From assembly GCF_014805685.1 (NCBI RefSeq), contig NC_060899.1:8828290-8892289 (forward strand): a stretch of 64,000 nucleotides of DNA, read 5' to 3'. The notes beneath the pieces were generated by a model that saw only the letters and a program-made list of their open reading frames with translations, was not told where the DNA came from and ran no database searches. Positions 50,815 through 63,474 of this stretch are shown here, one piece after another; position 1 is the first letter of the stretch; every line of letters begins with the position of its first letter. Made by a program: the position numbers and the translations under genes. The DNA is from Silurus meridionalis. Lineage: Eukaryota; Chordata; Actinopteri; Siluriformes; Siluridae.

Positions 50815-51300
50815 GTCACCTACACCCTTGCCCCTGCTTATTCATGCAGTTATCCAGCCAGTTATGCCAAGAGCAAACATCCAACATCAAAATGTGATCT
50901 TAGTGACTCTGTGACCTCTGCAGTCGTTGTTGCTGGTGCCAGACAGGTTTTGAGTATGTCAGCAATGGCTGATCTGCCGTGATTTACAAATACACAATAG
51001 TCCCAAAAGTTTAAACAGAATGCTGTAAAAAAAATCCATTGAGCGTCAGTTCTGTGGGCAGAAATGCCTTTTTGACAAGAGAGGTCAGAGGGGATTGGCC
51101 AGATGGTTTGAGCTGACAGGAAGCCTACAGTAAAGCAAATAATAACTCCTTACATCACAGAAAGCACAACACACCAAACCCCAGGCAGATGGGCTACAAA
51201 AGTAGAAGACAACATCAGGTTCCACTTGTGTCAGCCAAGAACAAGAATCTAAAGCTACTGTGGGCACAGGCTCATCAAAACTGCACAGTTGAAACTTAGT
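50815..51300 (+). mobile_element. Tc1-like transposon fragment with transposase N-terminal half
   Basis: Contains AACATCAAAATGTGATCTTA, GGTGCCAGACAGG, AGCGTCAGTTCTGTGGGCAG and, in frame, VPLVSAKNKNLKLLWAQAHQ near the right end. These are pieces of the HTH and linker region of a Tc1-like transposase. Truncated before the catalytic DDE core. It lies 12 bases from the preceding element. Same family as 35546-35880. Confidence 0.75.
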
Positions 51301-51304
51301 TAAA

Positions 51305-53250
51305 CATCACTCACGGACGTAGTGCATATTGTGGGGAAACGAAACCCAGACACATAAACAGGAACAAATAAAGACTAAAAAAATACAAACACAGCTCGTG
51401 CTTCTGGAAGACGATGCTGAAATAGATGACAGAAATTGTACATACTCTGTCCACAAATAGAATACACCAGTCTTCTTTTGACATTTCAGAAGTATATAGT
51501 ATACATTGGCACCATCTGTGTTGTGAGATTGCTACAAATTTCTTAAAAGCTTTATCGTGAAACTGTAGCCAGCAATCCAGAACCCACCAAAATAGAATCA
51601 ACAACAAAAACAATAAGACCACACAGTAAATTGTTAAACATGTGCATTTACCCAACCCTCTGTTAGTAAATTATATGTCCAGGAACATCTGCAGTGTTTG
51701 ATCAGCAGTTATTGATTGTTTCTATAAAAATCAACTGCACTCCTTCATCTCACATCATTCCTTTTCCTCATCAATGTCTCTTGAGAGCGTATTTAAAAGC
51801 CTCTACAGTCATGTAAAACACTTGACTCGGCCGTAGAAGTATTACAAATAAAGCACTTATTTTTGTTTATATCTTCAAGAACATCATGACTACTTTACAC
51901 AGCATGATCAACTGGCAGGCAATCCAGGATTTATAAAAGTAGTGCAGTAGAGTTCATCAGTGTATAAAAGAGACATGTCAAACTCAGGCACTGCACAGTT
52001 TCTATGCTTCATCCCTGAAACGATGCCCCATGTCCACCTACAGGCTGATCTACAATGTTTGGAAGTACACATCTGTGTAAGCAATTTTCTAAAGAACGAA
52101 AGCACACACAGGAGTCATCTGACTGATACACACCTTCATGCTATCCAAGAATTGCCACAGCACAGAACCTTACCCTGAACGGCAGTGGAACTGACAGCCA
52201 AGAAACGATGCCAGGCGTCTCACTCAGGCAAATGTGCATAACAGCAGAATGTTCTGCTTTTACGTCATGTTTTATTTTCACACTATTCTGTATCTTGTTG
52301 TTCATCAAATGTTGACCATTTTTGGTCCTCTACTTAGACCCAGTATTTAATTTTGGCCCCCATTATGATGAGTTTGACACCACTGGTATAAAATAAGCTA
52401 CTCCGAACCAGCAATTGGTTTCTGTAGCAGATTTGTTTTCCTTATCTGGTCATATGCATGTATGTAAATTATTTTGGTTACAGGAAGCCAGACCAGAGTC
52501 TAGCTTCACGGCTATAGACAATAGGACAGCGGGAACATTTACCCAGACTTTCACAGATTCACCAGTCTTTCCATTTCCAAACTGACAACTTGTTATGTGA
52601 GGTGACAAGGAAACAGTATGTTCAATAGAAAAGAACAAAGCAGGTTTTTTTTTCATGAAAAGGGCCACCAATCATTGTTAGTTTTTATCTGAAGCTTTGT
52701 AAGCAAGACATTTTATGTAACAGGACCTTTACAAAGAAAGCACAGAGCCCAGTTACACAGTACAGACCTCTCACAGGCTTCAAGGCCCAAATTATTATTT
52801 GAAGTCTGTTTTAATTATGCACTCCATCTCTCATGTTGACTTTGATGTGTGAGGGGGAAAATGCCTCAAAACTGATCCACGAGACATGATGACGATTTAA
52901 TTGCATTTATGTTTTGGTTGAAAAGACAGAGTGGATTTAATAGGAGCCTTAAGCACTTTCTGTCTAACATTGCTAAAACAATAGCTGAGGCTGCACAGTT
53001 AATCTGCTGAGCAAGATGAAGATATACTTATTTTAATGAGCTCGTTTGATATATGCAATCTGTTTAGCCTTCACCACCTCCTCCGTTCGCATCCCTCCAA
53101 ATGAGAGCAATTCAAGAAAACAGCAATCTGACAACTAAAGCCAGCTCGGACTTAAAAAGATTCAGGCCTGTTTGTGAAAACAGTGTGTCTTAATTGGCGC
53201 AGGTACGCACCCCTGTTGTTTTTGCCTCTAACCTTCTTGATGTTTGTTTC
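51305..53250. other. Upstream flank of the receptor gene
   Basis: No gene or named repeat was recognised. Part of this stretch should act as promoter or hold a 5' non-coding exon of the receptor gene, because the first coding exon is preceded by a good acceptor (TTTGTTTCTAG at 53243-53253). Confidence 0.4.
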
Positions 53251-53262
53251 TAGGCCACAGGC

Positions 53263-54414
53263 ATGACAGCAGCCTCTTGGGACGTGGATTTAGCTCGGTC
53301 CAATCGTTCTCTGTTCAACCTGAGCAGTAGCTTCAGCAGCACCGAGACCTTCCTGTGGCTGCTGCCCTCGCAGAACAGCACCGAGGTGACCACCCTGCAG
53401 CCGGGCACAGCCAGGGTACGGGACCAGGCTCTAGCAAAGGCTGAGATCGGAGTGCTTAGCCTGGTGCTGGCTCTTACCACACTGGGCAACACCTTTGTCC
53501 TGTGGGTGCTGCTGCGCAGGAGAAAGCACCACGCACCAATGCACCTATTCATGATCAACCTGTGTGTGGCTGATCTCGTTGTGGCCTTCTTCCAGGTATT
53601 TACTTATATAGATTGGGAACTAGGTAGTCCAAATAAAGAAGATGAACAAGAAGGATCTTTTAAGAGAAAAAGAATTACAAATTGCAAAAACATCTGTGGT
53701 GGTTTGGTCCTAATTTATTCTCTGACATTCTGACTTTTTCCCCATTCCACGACACAAAATTTTTAAGAAACCTTCCTACGATGCTGCTGTAACAGTGATA
53801 TTTGTATGTATTGGATGTATTTCCTTGAACCCTGGCATTAATTGTAAAAACAAACCTACTCAAATAATGCAAACGCAAATGACCTGTATTGTGGATTCAA
53901 TTGCTTTCTTTAAATATTAACTGTTTTAATCGTAGCATTTCAGAATGGACAACACACCAAACCCTTAAGCATCGGGTTCCACTCCAAAGTATCGGGTTCC
54001 ACTGCACATCACCCAAACAAACCTACAAAATAATGCCAATGCAAATAATACTACCATCATCAGAAAAGTGTAACACAGCAGATCAGGAGGCAATCTGACA
54101 GAAACTGGACAAACTGGAAAACTGGCATTGCCATCAGTGTTTTGATTAATCTTTAGAATGTGCAAAATTATTTTTACTTGCAAATAATTTTTGGCAAAAC
54201 ACAGCACATAGTGTATTAAATATTTAGAAAGACCTGGAGCAGTGACCAAAAATCCATCAAATATAGAAATAACAATAATAAGGCTAACAAAAAAAAAGAT
54301 TTTTGAGGAACACAGAAGCAATATCAAAAAATACAATGTTTTATTTAAAAATAAAACGACACCTTATCAGGTAAATTTGTCCTCCGGTATGCGATCTATG
54401 GATGATGTTAGTTG

Positions 54415-54449
<35 letters not shown>

Positions 54450-57400
54450 GTGCCTGTGACAAGATGTGACAAAAAAATACAGGATGGTTGCATTTGTAGA
54501 ATTACAGAATACCTAATGAGCTTTAGTAATTAAAATATAATATATATCTGTTTAGATTATATAAAAGCCTTCATTTCATATTATGTTTACTGCACTATGC
54601 AGGAAAGTAATTGCCCCTATCTTGAACATACTGGAGATCTCTATATTGTTTCCTTCCTTTTTCAGAGTCACAGTTTAAAGCCTTGAACAATAAATTGTCA
54701 GTGAGCTTCAGGGCGTGCCATTTATCTAGTCAGTTTCATTTCTGTTACTCCCACAGGTGCTGCCACAGCTGCTGTGGGATATCACGGAACGCTTCCAGGG
54801 CCCAGATGCTCTGTGCCGCTTTGTCAAGTACTTGCAGATTGTGGGCATGTTTGCTTCCTCGTACATGATTGTGGCCATGACAGTGGACCGCCACTATGCC
54901 ATCTGCTGCCCTCTGCAAGCGTATCGTGGAGGCAAACCTTCATGCTGGAACACACCCATCATGTTGGCCTGGGTCCTGGCCCTGGTGCTTAGTTTACCAC
55001 AGGTGAGAAGGGCAGATTATGATGAGCATGAACGTGGTTTAAATAAATCTGGCAGGAGATGGTGAGTTATATCTGGGCTTTATGAGGGGTTATTGCATTT
55101 TGTATTTTTGGTACGCAGGAGTTGTTGTGATGCCCTTATGTAAACTTTCCTTTATAGGTGTTTATTTTCTCACGGACTGAAGTCCTGCCAGGAGAATTTG
55201 AGTGCTGGGGGCACTTCATTGAGCCGTGGGGTCTCAAAGCCTATGTCACCTGGATGACTATAGTTGTGTTCATTCTACCAGCTATGATCATTACAGTCTG
55301 TCAGGTAATCTGGCCATTTTCTTCTTTTCAAAGTGTCTTATTTGTCTTTCTATCTCTAAAAATGATCATTACACTCCATATCTTGGATCTTCTGGCTGAC
55401 AACATAATTTAAATTTTTGTCTGCGTAGTTTATCTGGCCGAACCTTCCCTTCATGGTTAGTGGGCAAGTGTACAGTATGTACCAAGACCCATGTGACTCT
55501 GGCCATGTGAATGCGCCTGACAGAGCTTATCAGATCAGTCTACTTTGTCAATGTCAGCAGTTACGTGCTGCAGTTGGAGTTGCTTCCATCGCTCTCTGAC
55601 AACGCTAAAGGTTGTGTTTCTAAGCCACGACTCCACATTGGAACTGTTTAGAAAGAAAAATCCCCCATAGAGATTCATTTTGGGTCTCTTTAGATTATAA
55701 TATGATCCATGACCACAGATGACGTCCTACTATGAGAGTCTCAATACCAAAACCTTTACTGTTATTACAGCAACTACAATTGAGAAGATTGTAACCATAG
55801 TAAAGTAATGAAATCAGCAGTGTTTGAACTCTTCAACTTTTCCTTGCAGATATCAAATAACTGTTTCATCCTTCCATCCCAGGTGCGTATCTTTAGAGAG
55901 ATCCATGACAATATCTACCTGAAGTCGGAGAGAATGGTGACAGCGGAGTTTAAGAGGAACTCTGTGGTCTTCCATTTCCCTCAGAAAGGAGGACATCATG
56001 GGAGGTCTGGAAGAGACAGAGACTCACACAGCAGCCATAATCATCAAATTGACATCCATGGATGTCGTTACTGTAACTCCGCCCCTACAGACCATCGAAA
56101 TTCATATGATGGTCTCTCAAGCCCTGAGCTCTTTGGAAACTCCACATACAACCCCTGTGATTCCTGTGATCCCTGTTCCGTGCCCCTCCCATCCACAGAA
56201 ATCTCCACATCAACCAATCCGCCTTTAGAGAAATTCACTCCTGACTCGTCTAATCTATTTCACCCACGTGCCCTGACAGCATGTGCTCAGTCCAGAGCCT
56301 CATCCTCACTGGCTGGCCAACTTTCAGGAACTCCTGAACTCTGGCCAGATGTGTTACCTGATCCTCCCCCTCCACCACCCCCTGGCATTTCTAAGGCCAT
56401 GTCAAAGACAGTGAGGATGACTTTAGTCATAGTGTTGGTCTACACTATCTGCTGGGCTCCTTTCTTCATTGTCCAGCTGTGGGCAGCCTGGGACCCGAAC
56501 CCTCCAGACCAAGGTTAGAGCAGAGAGCCTCCTTATGTGAATCAATTTCATTACATGGTTACTTAATGCACCTGCAGAAAACTGCAGAGGTATATTTGTT
56601 CCTTGTGCTCATCTGCTTCCTTCAAAGCTGTGCTCAAGTTTCAGGTCACAGCCTGTAATAAATAACGTGGTTACATTCTTGGTGTTTGTTTTCATCCATG
56701 TCAAGTGCTCAGTAAACACACAGCACATTTCATCAATTTTAGTGCACACTAGGAGATGATCACAAGGAAACAAATGAAGAAAATGAGAGCTCCTTTTTTC
56801 TGAATTTAACAAGATAAACACACTTGTTTTCTTTTGGGGGGTTTATTTTTGTAATGACAAAAGGAAATACACCCACACATAGTCACTTCCAAAAGTATTG
56901 ACACGCTAAGTAAAGCAAAAAATGGTTGTGAAACTTATTGCACAAAGTAAAAATAATCGAAAATAACCATAAATAATGTTTGTGCTTGGTATTATTAATC
57001 TGCATCTGTTTTATAAGATGGGTTTCATTATTACATGTAAGGAGGATTTTTTTTATGATGGAGCTCTTAAAATGATCCCAGCAGTAAAAAAAACCCAGCA
57101 GAAAACTTGTCTAGTAAATAGTACCGTACATAATAACCTCGTTTAATCGTTGTTCAGTTGTATTAGATAAAATGATATATGTTATACTTTATAATTAATA
57201 ATAATCTTATTTCTAAATAAATCTTCTAGGGATATTATAATGTATAACACCACTTTTTCTTTTGATAACAATAACCTCTATATATATAGAAACCTCTAGA
57301 ATTAGCCAATACTGATCGATATTGTTTGCTTCAAGTACTAAGCTTAAAAAAATATATTTTTTTACTTTAGAGTTCTCCTTGTTCATACAACAATCACTTA

Positions 57401-59940
57401 CATTGTAAATATAATAAATATAATACAATTAGTCTTGACAAAGGAAAACAAATATTTAGATTTAAATATATGTACAAAGGGTAAATAAATATAATTTATA
57501 AAATAACATTTTTCCAAATCTATTAAAACATGTTGACATTTGTAACAGAATCCAATACCTGTTATGCTTTCACTAATTTTCAAGCCACCATTTCTGTATC
57601 AGGCCAGTATTGGATAAGTGCCATATCAGATTGCTGCTCTTAAGTATTACAAAGACATTTTACAAAGAAATGATTTTTAGTGCCTTAAAAAAACTTTAGA
57701 ATCTACATCTCAACACTAAAGAATCTTAAAAATAAAAAAATTTGAAAAAATATTAATTGCAATTCATACTTAGTTACGGAAACTCAGTTGTAGCCTTGAT
57801 CATGCCTTGTTTTTTTTTAGGGAATAATTATGAGGTTGCACACATCCTGTATAAGACATCTATAACAATAGGAACTTTTAGAATAGATGAAGTAATACCT
57901 AACAATTATGCAAAAGTGTCCACACAAGATGCAGTTTATGAGCTTCATATTACTCAATGCATGCATTATTTCGATCTTTTGTCATGAAGGCAGTTGACTG
58001 TGCACATGTAACCGCACATAGGTATACTGTAATCTCGTTGACCCTGTGCAGCATTTCCATGTCTAAATTAAAGTGGGCTTCTTGCAGTTTGCCCAGCCGG
58101 TTGCCGAGTAACCAATGCCTCACCAAACAGATGGCCTCTGAGTTGGCAGTACGACTAGTACCGTATGTCCATGCTCTCATATTGCACTAATGATCTATTA
58201 TTTCAGATTATTCAGTGGCTAACTTTTTTGTCAGCTGGCCTGGTGTAGCGTTTAATGCCTATATGTAGACTTCCTACTTAAAATATATCTGAATTATTCA
58301 GGGCTGGTGCTGCCCTGGCCGAGCAAGAGAGCATGGCTGTTCTACAAGAGTAATCTTGAATGGCAAAGACTAGCTTACAGAGATCATGCTAAACCAGTGA
58401 AACAAGAATGCGCGTTTCGATAATAATTAGCATAGAGTCTGTTTAAAGCTACAGTAAAAACCATGTACAAATAGACGTCCTTGTGACTGGGTGATCCATT
58501 CAACAATTTAAAAAAGTATGCCATGCCTTTTTCTATTTTCATCTTTTTAAGGTACTGACTAATTGGATTCTAGAAAATAAGCATAGTAATTTTTGCTGTT
58601 TATCTTATTACTAGTTCTGGGAATGACTTGTGTTGCTTGACATGATGCATTGTGGATCATTTTAAAACAAGAGTTCCCCAAACTAGGGCCCATGGTGACC
58701 TTTGATTTGGCCCACCATTTTAGATAAAAATAAGCACCAGCTTGAGATCTCTTGTTAGAAATCACTGAATAGCTGTATAAGGCAGTGAACTCTATTGTAC
58801 TGAAAGTTTCACTGAATTAGAACTTTGAAAATAAAGCTGCATTAGTTAAGCAGATTACAGAGTAATGTTTAAGTATGTTTATTTTTTATATTGAAATCAT
58901 CAATGAAAGGAGCCACAGACAATATAATGCCGTTATAATGGTATAATTTTTTTTCCGGTCCACGGCCCCTTAATCAAGCATCATTTGGCCCTTTATAAAA
59001 AAACTTTTGGGTTAGTGTATAACCTGCAAATATTCTTTAAGACAGTACCATACATACAGCCATCTTCTAAAATAATTTGCATAATTTGGTTCACACTGTG
59101 TAATATTTAGCTGTAATAAGGTTTTCCTGGTAAGCAGGAACATCAATTAGTTTTGTGCTGTCAAAGATAGATTTGACAATTTTTTTCATTCACAAAACCA
59201 ATATCAATTTGCTACAGAAAGAGGTCCAAGGTTATGCTTAAAAGGACTATGTTGCCAGATTAGATAAGATTTACTTCTATTCAACTGTTTTGATGACTTG
59301 TAATTAGAATTAGTTTATTCAATGCCAGTACATTCAAATACATTGAATATGTACTTCTGGCAGCCCGGACCTGGAAGCAGTTTTATTAGTGGTCCTGAGA
59401 TGGCCTAAATCTGGATGACATGAGAGAATGATCCAGGACCTAAAAATATGATTTAACAACATCTACTCCAAACCTAGACTGTGTGGCGAACCTAGAAAAA
59501 AAATGAACCTGTAATAAAAAAAACACTGTATGCTGCAAGATCAACCAAGAGTGTTGAAAATCTTTTCCAAAAAACTACTGTATGCCATGGTTTTGCAGGT
59601 TTCTTACACGAATTCTATTTTAAACTTATTTGTTTTTAATATTAATTAGTTGTCTGAGTTGATTTCAAATGAATCAAAATAAATAAATAAAAAACTTTTT
59701 TTTGCTCAGCTTAATTTTTATGAATTCTGTTTTGTAGGAGTAGCATTCACCATCCTGATGCTGCTGGCGAGCTTGAACTCATGCACAAATCCCTGGATCT
59801 ACACAGCTTTTTCCAGTAGTGTGTCACGCGAGCTGCTCGCTCTGCTGCGCTGCTACGTGCCCAGTCCACGTCGTGGTTCGCTGCCCGACGACTCCACCAC
59901 CACGCACACCTCAACCACCACCAAGGACAGTATCTACTGA
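53263..59940 (+). CDS. avpr2: V2-type vasotocin/vasopressin receptor (GPCR, 5 coding exons, complete)
   Basis: Exons 53263-53595, 54757-55002, 55158-55304, 55883-56513, 59738-59940 join to 519 residues. N-glycosylation sequons are at N14, N19 and N38. TM1 is about 61-84, TM2 94-117, TM3 128-155, TM4 170-193, TM5 218-242, TM6 419-442, TM7 453-475. The TM3 motif is DRH (155-157), as in human AVPR2, rather than DRY. The Cys131-Cys209 disulfide pair, [16 protein letters not shown] in TM6 and NPWIY (470-474) are present. Blocks [20 protein letters not shown] and VFIF...CW..F.EPWG are diagnostic for the V2 clade. The tail has a Cys481 for palmitoylation and a Ser/Thr cluster. Role: binds arginine vasotocin at the plasma membrane; human V2 couples to Gs/cAMP. 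The third intracellular loop is about 175 residues, against about 45 in human, so this may be the fish V2B-like paralogue, which I cannot confirm. Confidence 0.9.
54412..54452. repeat. (TG)n microsatellite in receptor intron 1
   Basis: About 20 TG units with one TTTG interruption. Confidence 0.95.
55883..56408 (+). other. avpr2: Expanded third intracellular loop of the receptor
   Basis: The part of exon 4 before TM6 encodes residues about 243-417. It begins with the conserved V-R-I-F-R-E-I-H. Within it are HH (280-281), H291, H294, H296, H301, a CRYC (303-306), a PCDSCDPC cluster (Cys 334, 337, 340) and a run of seven prolines (403-409) just before the conserved [10 protein letters not shown] of TM6. 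Frame, splice phases and exon boundaries are intact, so the insert is a real part of the exon. Confidence 0.85.
56514..59737 (+). other. avpr2: Receptor intron 4 (TM6-TM7 intron)
   Basis: This 3.2-kb phase-1 intron occupies the position of the one intron typical of vasopressin/oxytocin receptors. It is AT-rich. A decayed interspersed repeat probably lies at 58672-59010 (AACTAGGGCCCATGG at the left, CCACGGCCCCTTAAT at the right). Nothing else was recognised. Confidence 0.65.
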
Positions 59941-59962
59941 CATGCACACATGAACAAACATG

Positions 59963-59968
59963 AATAAA
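59963..59968 (+). terminator. avpr2: AATAAA hexamer just after the receptor stop codon
   Basis: An AATAAA lies 23 bases after the stop. A second one is at 61645-61650. Either could serve as a poly(A) signal; the first would make a very short 3' UTR, so the second or a further one may be more likely. Confidence 0.25.
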
Positions 59969-59969
59969 C

Positions 59970-62860
59970 CGCCAGACTGAAATTCATCAAGTGTACCAGT
60001 GCTCACAATGCTTACACGGTTTAGAATTAGCTATACGTAAAAGGGCAATGCCCCACAGGAAGCAGCAAACACCATAATACAGGTACACCATATGTACAGT
60101 AATGTGAATATAAGCAGTGGAAAAGACTCTTGTGTACACTTGTGTGTGAATGTATGTATGTGTTTGTGAGTGTGTTGGGACACTCCAGAATAAGCTGTGA
60201 GAATGTGAGACGTTGCCAGGTGGCTGGACATCCAGACTGGTAGAGGACCAGCCAATGAGCAGATGCCACTGTTTGGAACGTAACAGTGGTTGAGAATATT
60301 GTGGATGCAGACGCCTCCGACATTGCAGAATGGATCATTTCAGGATTCTGTTACTAAATTTGAATTACGTCAGTATTACTTTGAAAGAAATACTGGAAGG
60401 TGTCGGGGGGGAGCATAGAGCTGAACACTAGAGCTTGTCATTACTGCAGTGAGAGATGAGGATCTTTAGAAAACTAAAAATCGGAGAATTACAGACTTTT
60501 AAAGAGGTGGACATTGTTATTTGAAACATTGTCCTACGTCTATTCTTTCTGGCCTGCCAGGGACATTTCTGGTAGAAATGGTTAAATGCACCTGTTAACC
60601 ACTTGTTTCCTTGGTGGATACTGATAACAAAGATGTAATTTCTCGACTGTGACTCTAACCCCCTACTTCACAATTGTCCTCTGGATTCAAAATGCTATGT
60701 AAATACTGGAAACTGTTTCTCTTTCCTTTAACACTGCAGGGTCACAGCAGGAAGTGACGGGTGCACCTGAAATGGATTCCCTAGGAAGGTAAAAAGGAAC
60801 AACATTAGGCAGAAAGCTCGGCTGCTCAGTTCCCTCAAACAGGAAGACTGAGTGCCTTTATCATGTTAGAATGATGAGGAGTTGGCAGCTGGCATGAGAC
60901 AAATGCAAGAGCTTCAGTGCAATGGCACAATGAAGTGCAGCACTTGGAGGAACTTATTACAGCTGCCTAGCATACAGAGACACACTCATATATGACTGAT
61001 TCTCATTCTGAAAGTGCTGACAGCCTGCCGTCAGAGTGTTCTGAAGATTAGAGTGCAGTGCCGGAGTGCGGCTCAGCAGCAGAGAATACACTGCTGTCCG
61101 AAGCGAAACTGACATAGGGATTTTCCACTCAATGTAACATTTTGTATTAAAATTTTGTAGCATAATCACCCAAACAAGCTACAAAGTTTTCCCTATAATG
61201 TCTCAGCTTCAAAATTGCATTGAAGCTGCAGCCCAAGAAAAATGCAGAGTGGTTGCAATAGGAGTGGAATGGTTGATATTAATAACCCAGACATGGTAGT
61301 CTCCTGAATGTTAGAGGCTGATGAAGCCTTGCGCATAAATCAGCATGACTAAATCAAGGGCCGCCAGGCCACCTGAGTCCCAGAATTTGAATGGCCAGAG
61401 GACAAGCATGATGTAGCTTAGAGACCTTTTTATGGCCTACTCACATAGTTTTATGATCATGGTTTTCAGGTGATGATTATTGCTGTTGGTACTCATCAAG
61501 GAAAAGAGCAAATGGGATTTTTCCACACGTTCTCAAGGAAACCAGCCTGGTGCTTCTCCACCAATTGTAAAACCACAGTTACATATTACACAGGTTTTAG
61601 CAAAGTACATACCGCCAATGACATGGAGCACAGGAAAAAAAATCAATAAAAGCACAGCAGAGTCCCTCCATTTACAATCACTTGTGTGGGCACAAGGCCA
61701 AGGTGAATCCTGTAACAGTACTAAGGTACAACGCAGTGTGGTTAAAAAAACAAATGCTGGTTCAGCCTTCTTCTAAATTGATGCGGCCAGTATACTGTTA
61801 CTTTATAGTATATTAATACGTTTTATTTTGCAGCATTTTGCATAGGATTTAAACATGTACACTCCGAAAATTAAGCAAAACCCACCCAGTTTTACACTTA
61901 TAACAGTAAGAATAAATATAGCTTTTTGCAATTATGAATTTCTATGGACAGTGTAACTTTTTGTATCCTGGTGTATAATCTAAAATCTCCATATTATATG
62001 CCAGTTGTACTGCAAAGAATAATGGGAAAAAAATGTATCTTTTACCACAGTTTCATCTCTACCTCCAGCCTGTTTCTGTTCTCACAAATGTGTCTTATGG
62101 TTGTAATGAGGGGACCATTTATATCAGAAATTCTAAAGTTATAGAATAACTTATTTGTATAAAATATGTTACGAATGTACTAATTTAACAGTATGTTGAA
62201 GGATGGAAAATATACATAGGTTAATATATCATACTGACAAACTCTTACCTCTGCAAGGTGCCCATATCATATGTTTCCATTTCTTTCCTCCAGTTTGTAG
62301 CATTATTATTGTCACTATATAATACATTTTGCATCTCTGCCCCTCAAATGATGTAAGATCAAAACTTCAGTTAATGATTAGTTATAGTGACTAATATTTT
62401 TATCTGACTTATAGGAAGTCTACAATGATGTACAGATGACCTTTGTCAGTATTTTGTTGAGATCCTGAACTACTCAGTATGAGCTAGTAAAGTTATTGTG
62501 CAATCTAACAGCTATTAAAGAAGCTTTTGTGTCTGTATTTCGAACATATATACAGGATTTTTATAAGTATAATCATAAACTTGTTCTTTTTTCACAGAAA
62601 TACATTTTATTTAAAATACGTGCTTATGTATGGTATCTGCATTATGCTAAATATTGTAATAAATGTTTTAAATACCTACAGCGGTTCACTGGTTTTGTTC
62701 AAATAATTAACTAAACAGAAATATACAAAAAAATAATTCCTAATCAGAACCAAAGTGCTACCATTATTCTTTTATAAATATAGTTATGTAAATATCAGCA
62801 TAGCAGAGTGCAGAGAGAAAAGATAAGTGCAAATATACATTTCTACTCTTAGACATGCAG
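59970..62860. other. 3' flank of the receptor gene
   Basis: Probably contains the receptor's 3' UTR. No further gene or recognisable repeat was found up to the microsatellite at 62868. Confidence 0.4.
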
Positions 62861-62867
62861 AAATAAG

Positions 62868-62976
62868 AAAGGGAAAGGAAAGGAAAGGAAAGGAAAGGAA
62901 AGGAAAGGAAAGGAAAGGAAAGGAAAGGAAAGGAAAGGAATCAAAGAGAATTGAAGGAAAGGAAAGGAAAGGAAAG
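62868..62976. repeat. (GGAAA)n microsatellite
   Basis: About 14 perfect GGAAA units, a short AT-richer break (62941-62956), then four more units. The + strand is pure purine over the array. Confidence 0.95.
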
Positions 62977-63474
62977 AAAAGAAGTGCTAAGAGAAAGGGG
63001 AATGAAAGAAGAACGTAAAAAGGGGTGGAAACAAATAAAACATGAAAGCAATGAAAGTGTAAGAAAGTAAAAGTGATAAATGGAGAAAAAAGTCACTCTC
63101 TTGTCCCGGTATTACCAAATAACAACACAATTATCATGTTGTATTTTAGTTAGAATTCTGGCCTGGCCTCTGATGACTCCAAAGCAGTGTTCCCTCTCAT
63201 TTATTTTAGCTCCCTTCTACAGAAACAAGTGAAACAGGACAGCAAACAACACTGTCAGCATGAACACACCAACTGCCATATTAACACACCACCATCATCA
63301 ATCAGCACTGGCAGGGCCACCCCACAGGGTAATGCAGTTATTGTCATTGTTATGCTGCTCTAATGACAACAGAGTTTCCTCTGAAGGTTTTGGAATTACA
63401 AGGCTAATTTTTTGGGGTGTTTTTTGTATGCGTTGAAGGCATTTGGGTTTGAGATCAAAAGATGAATATGAGAT

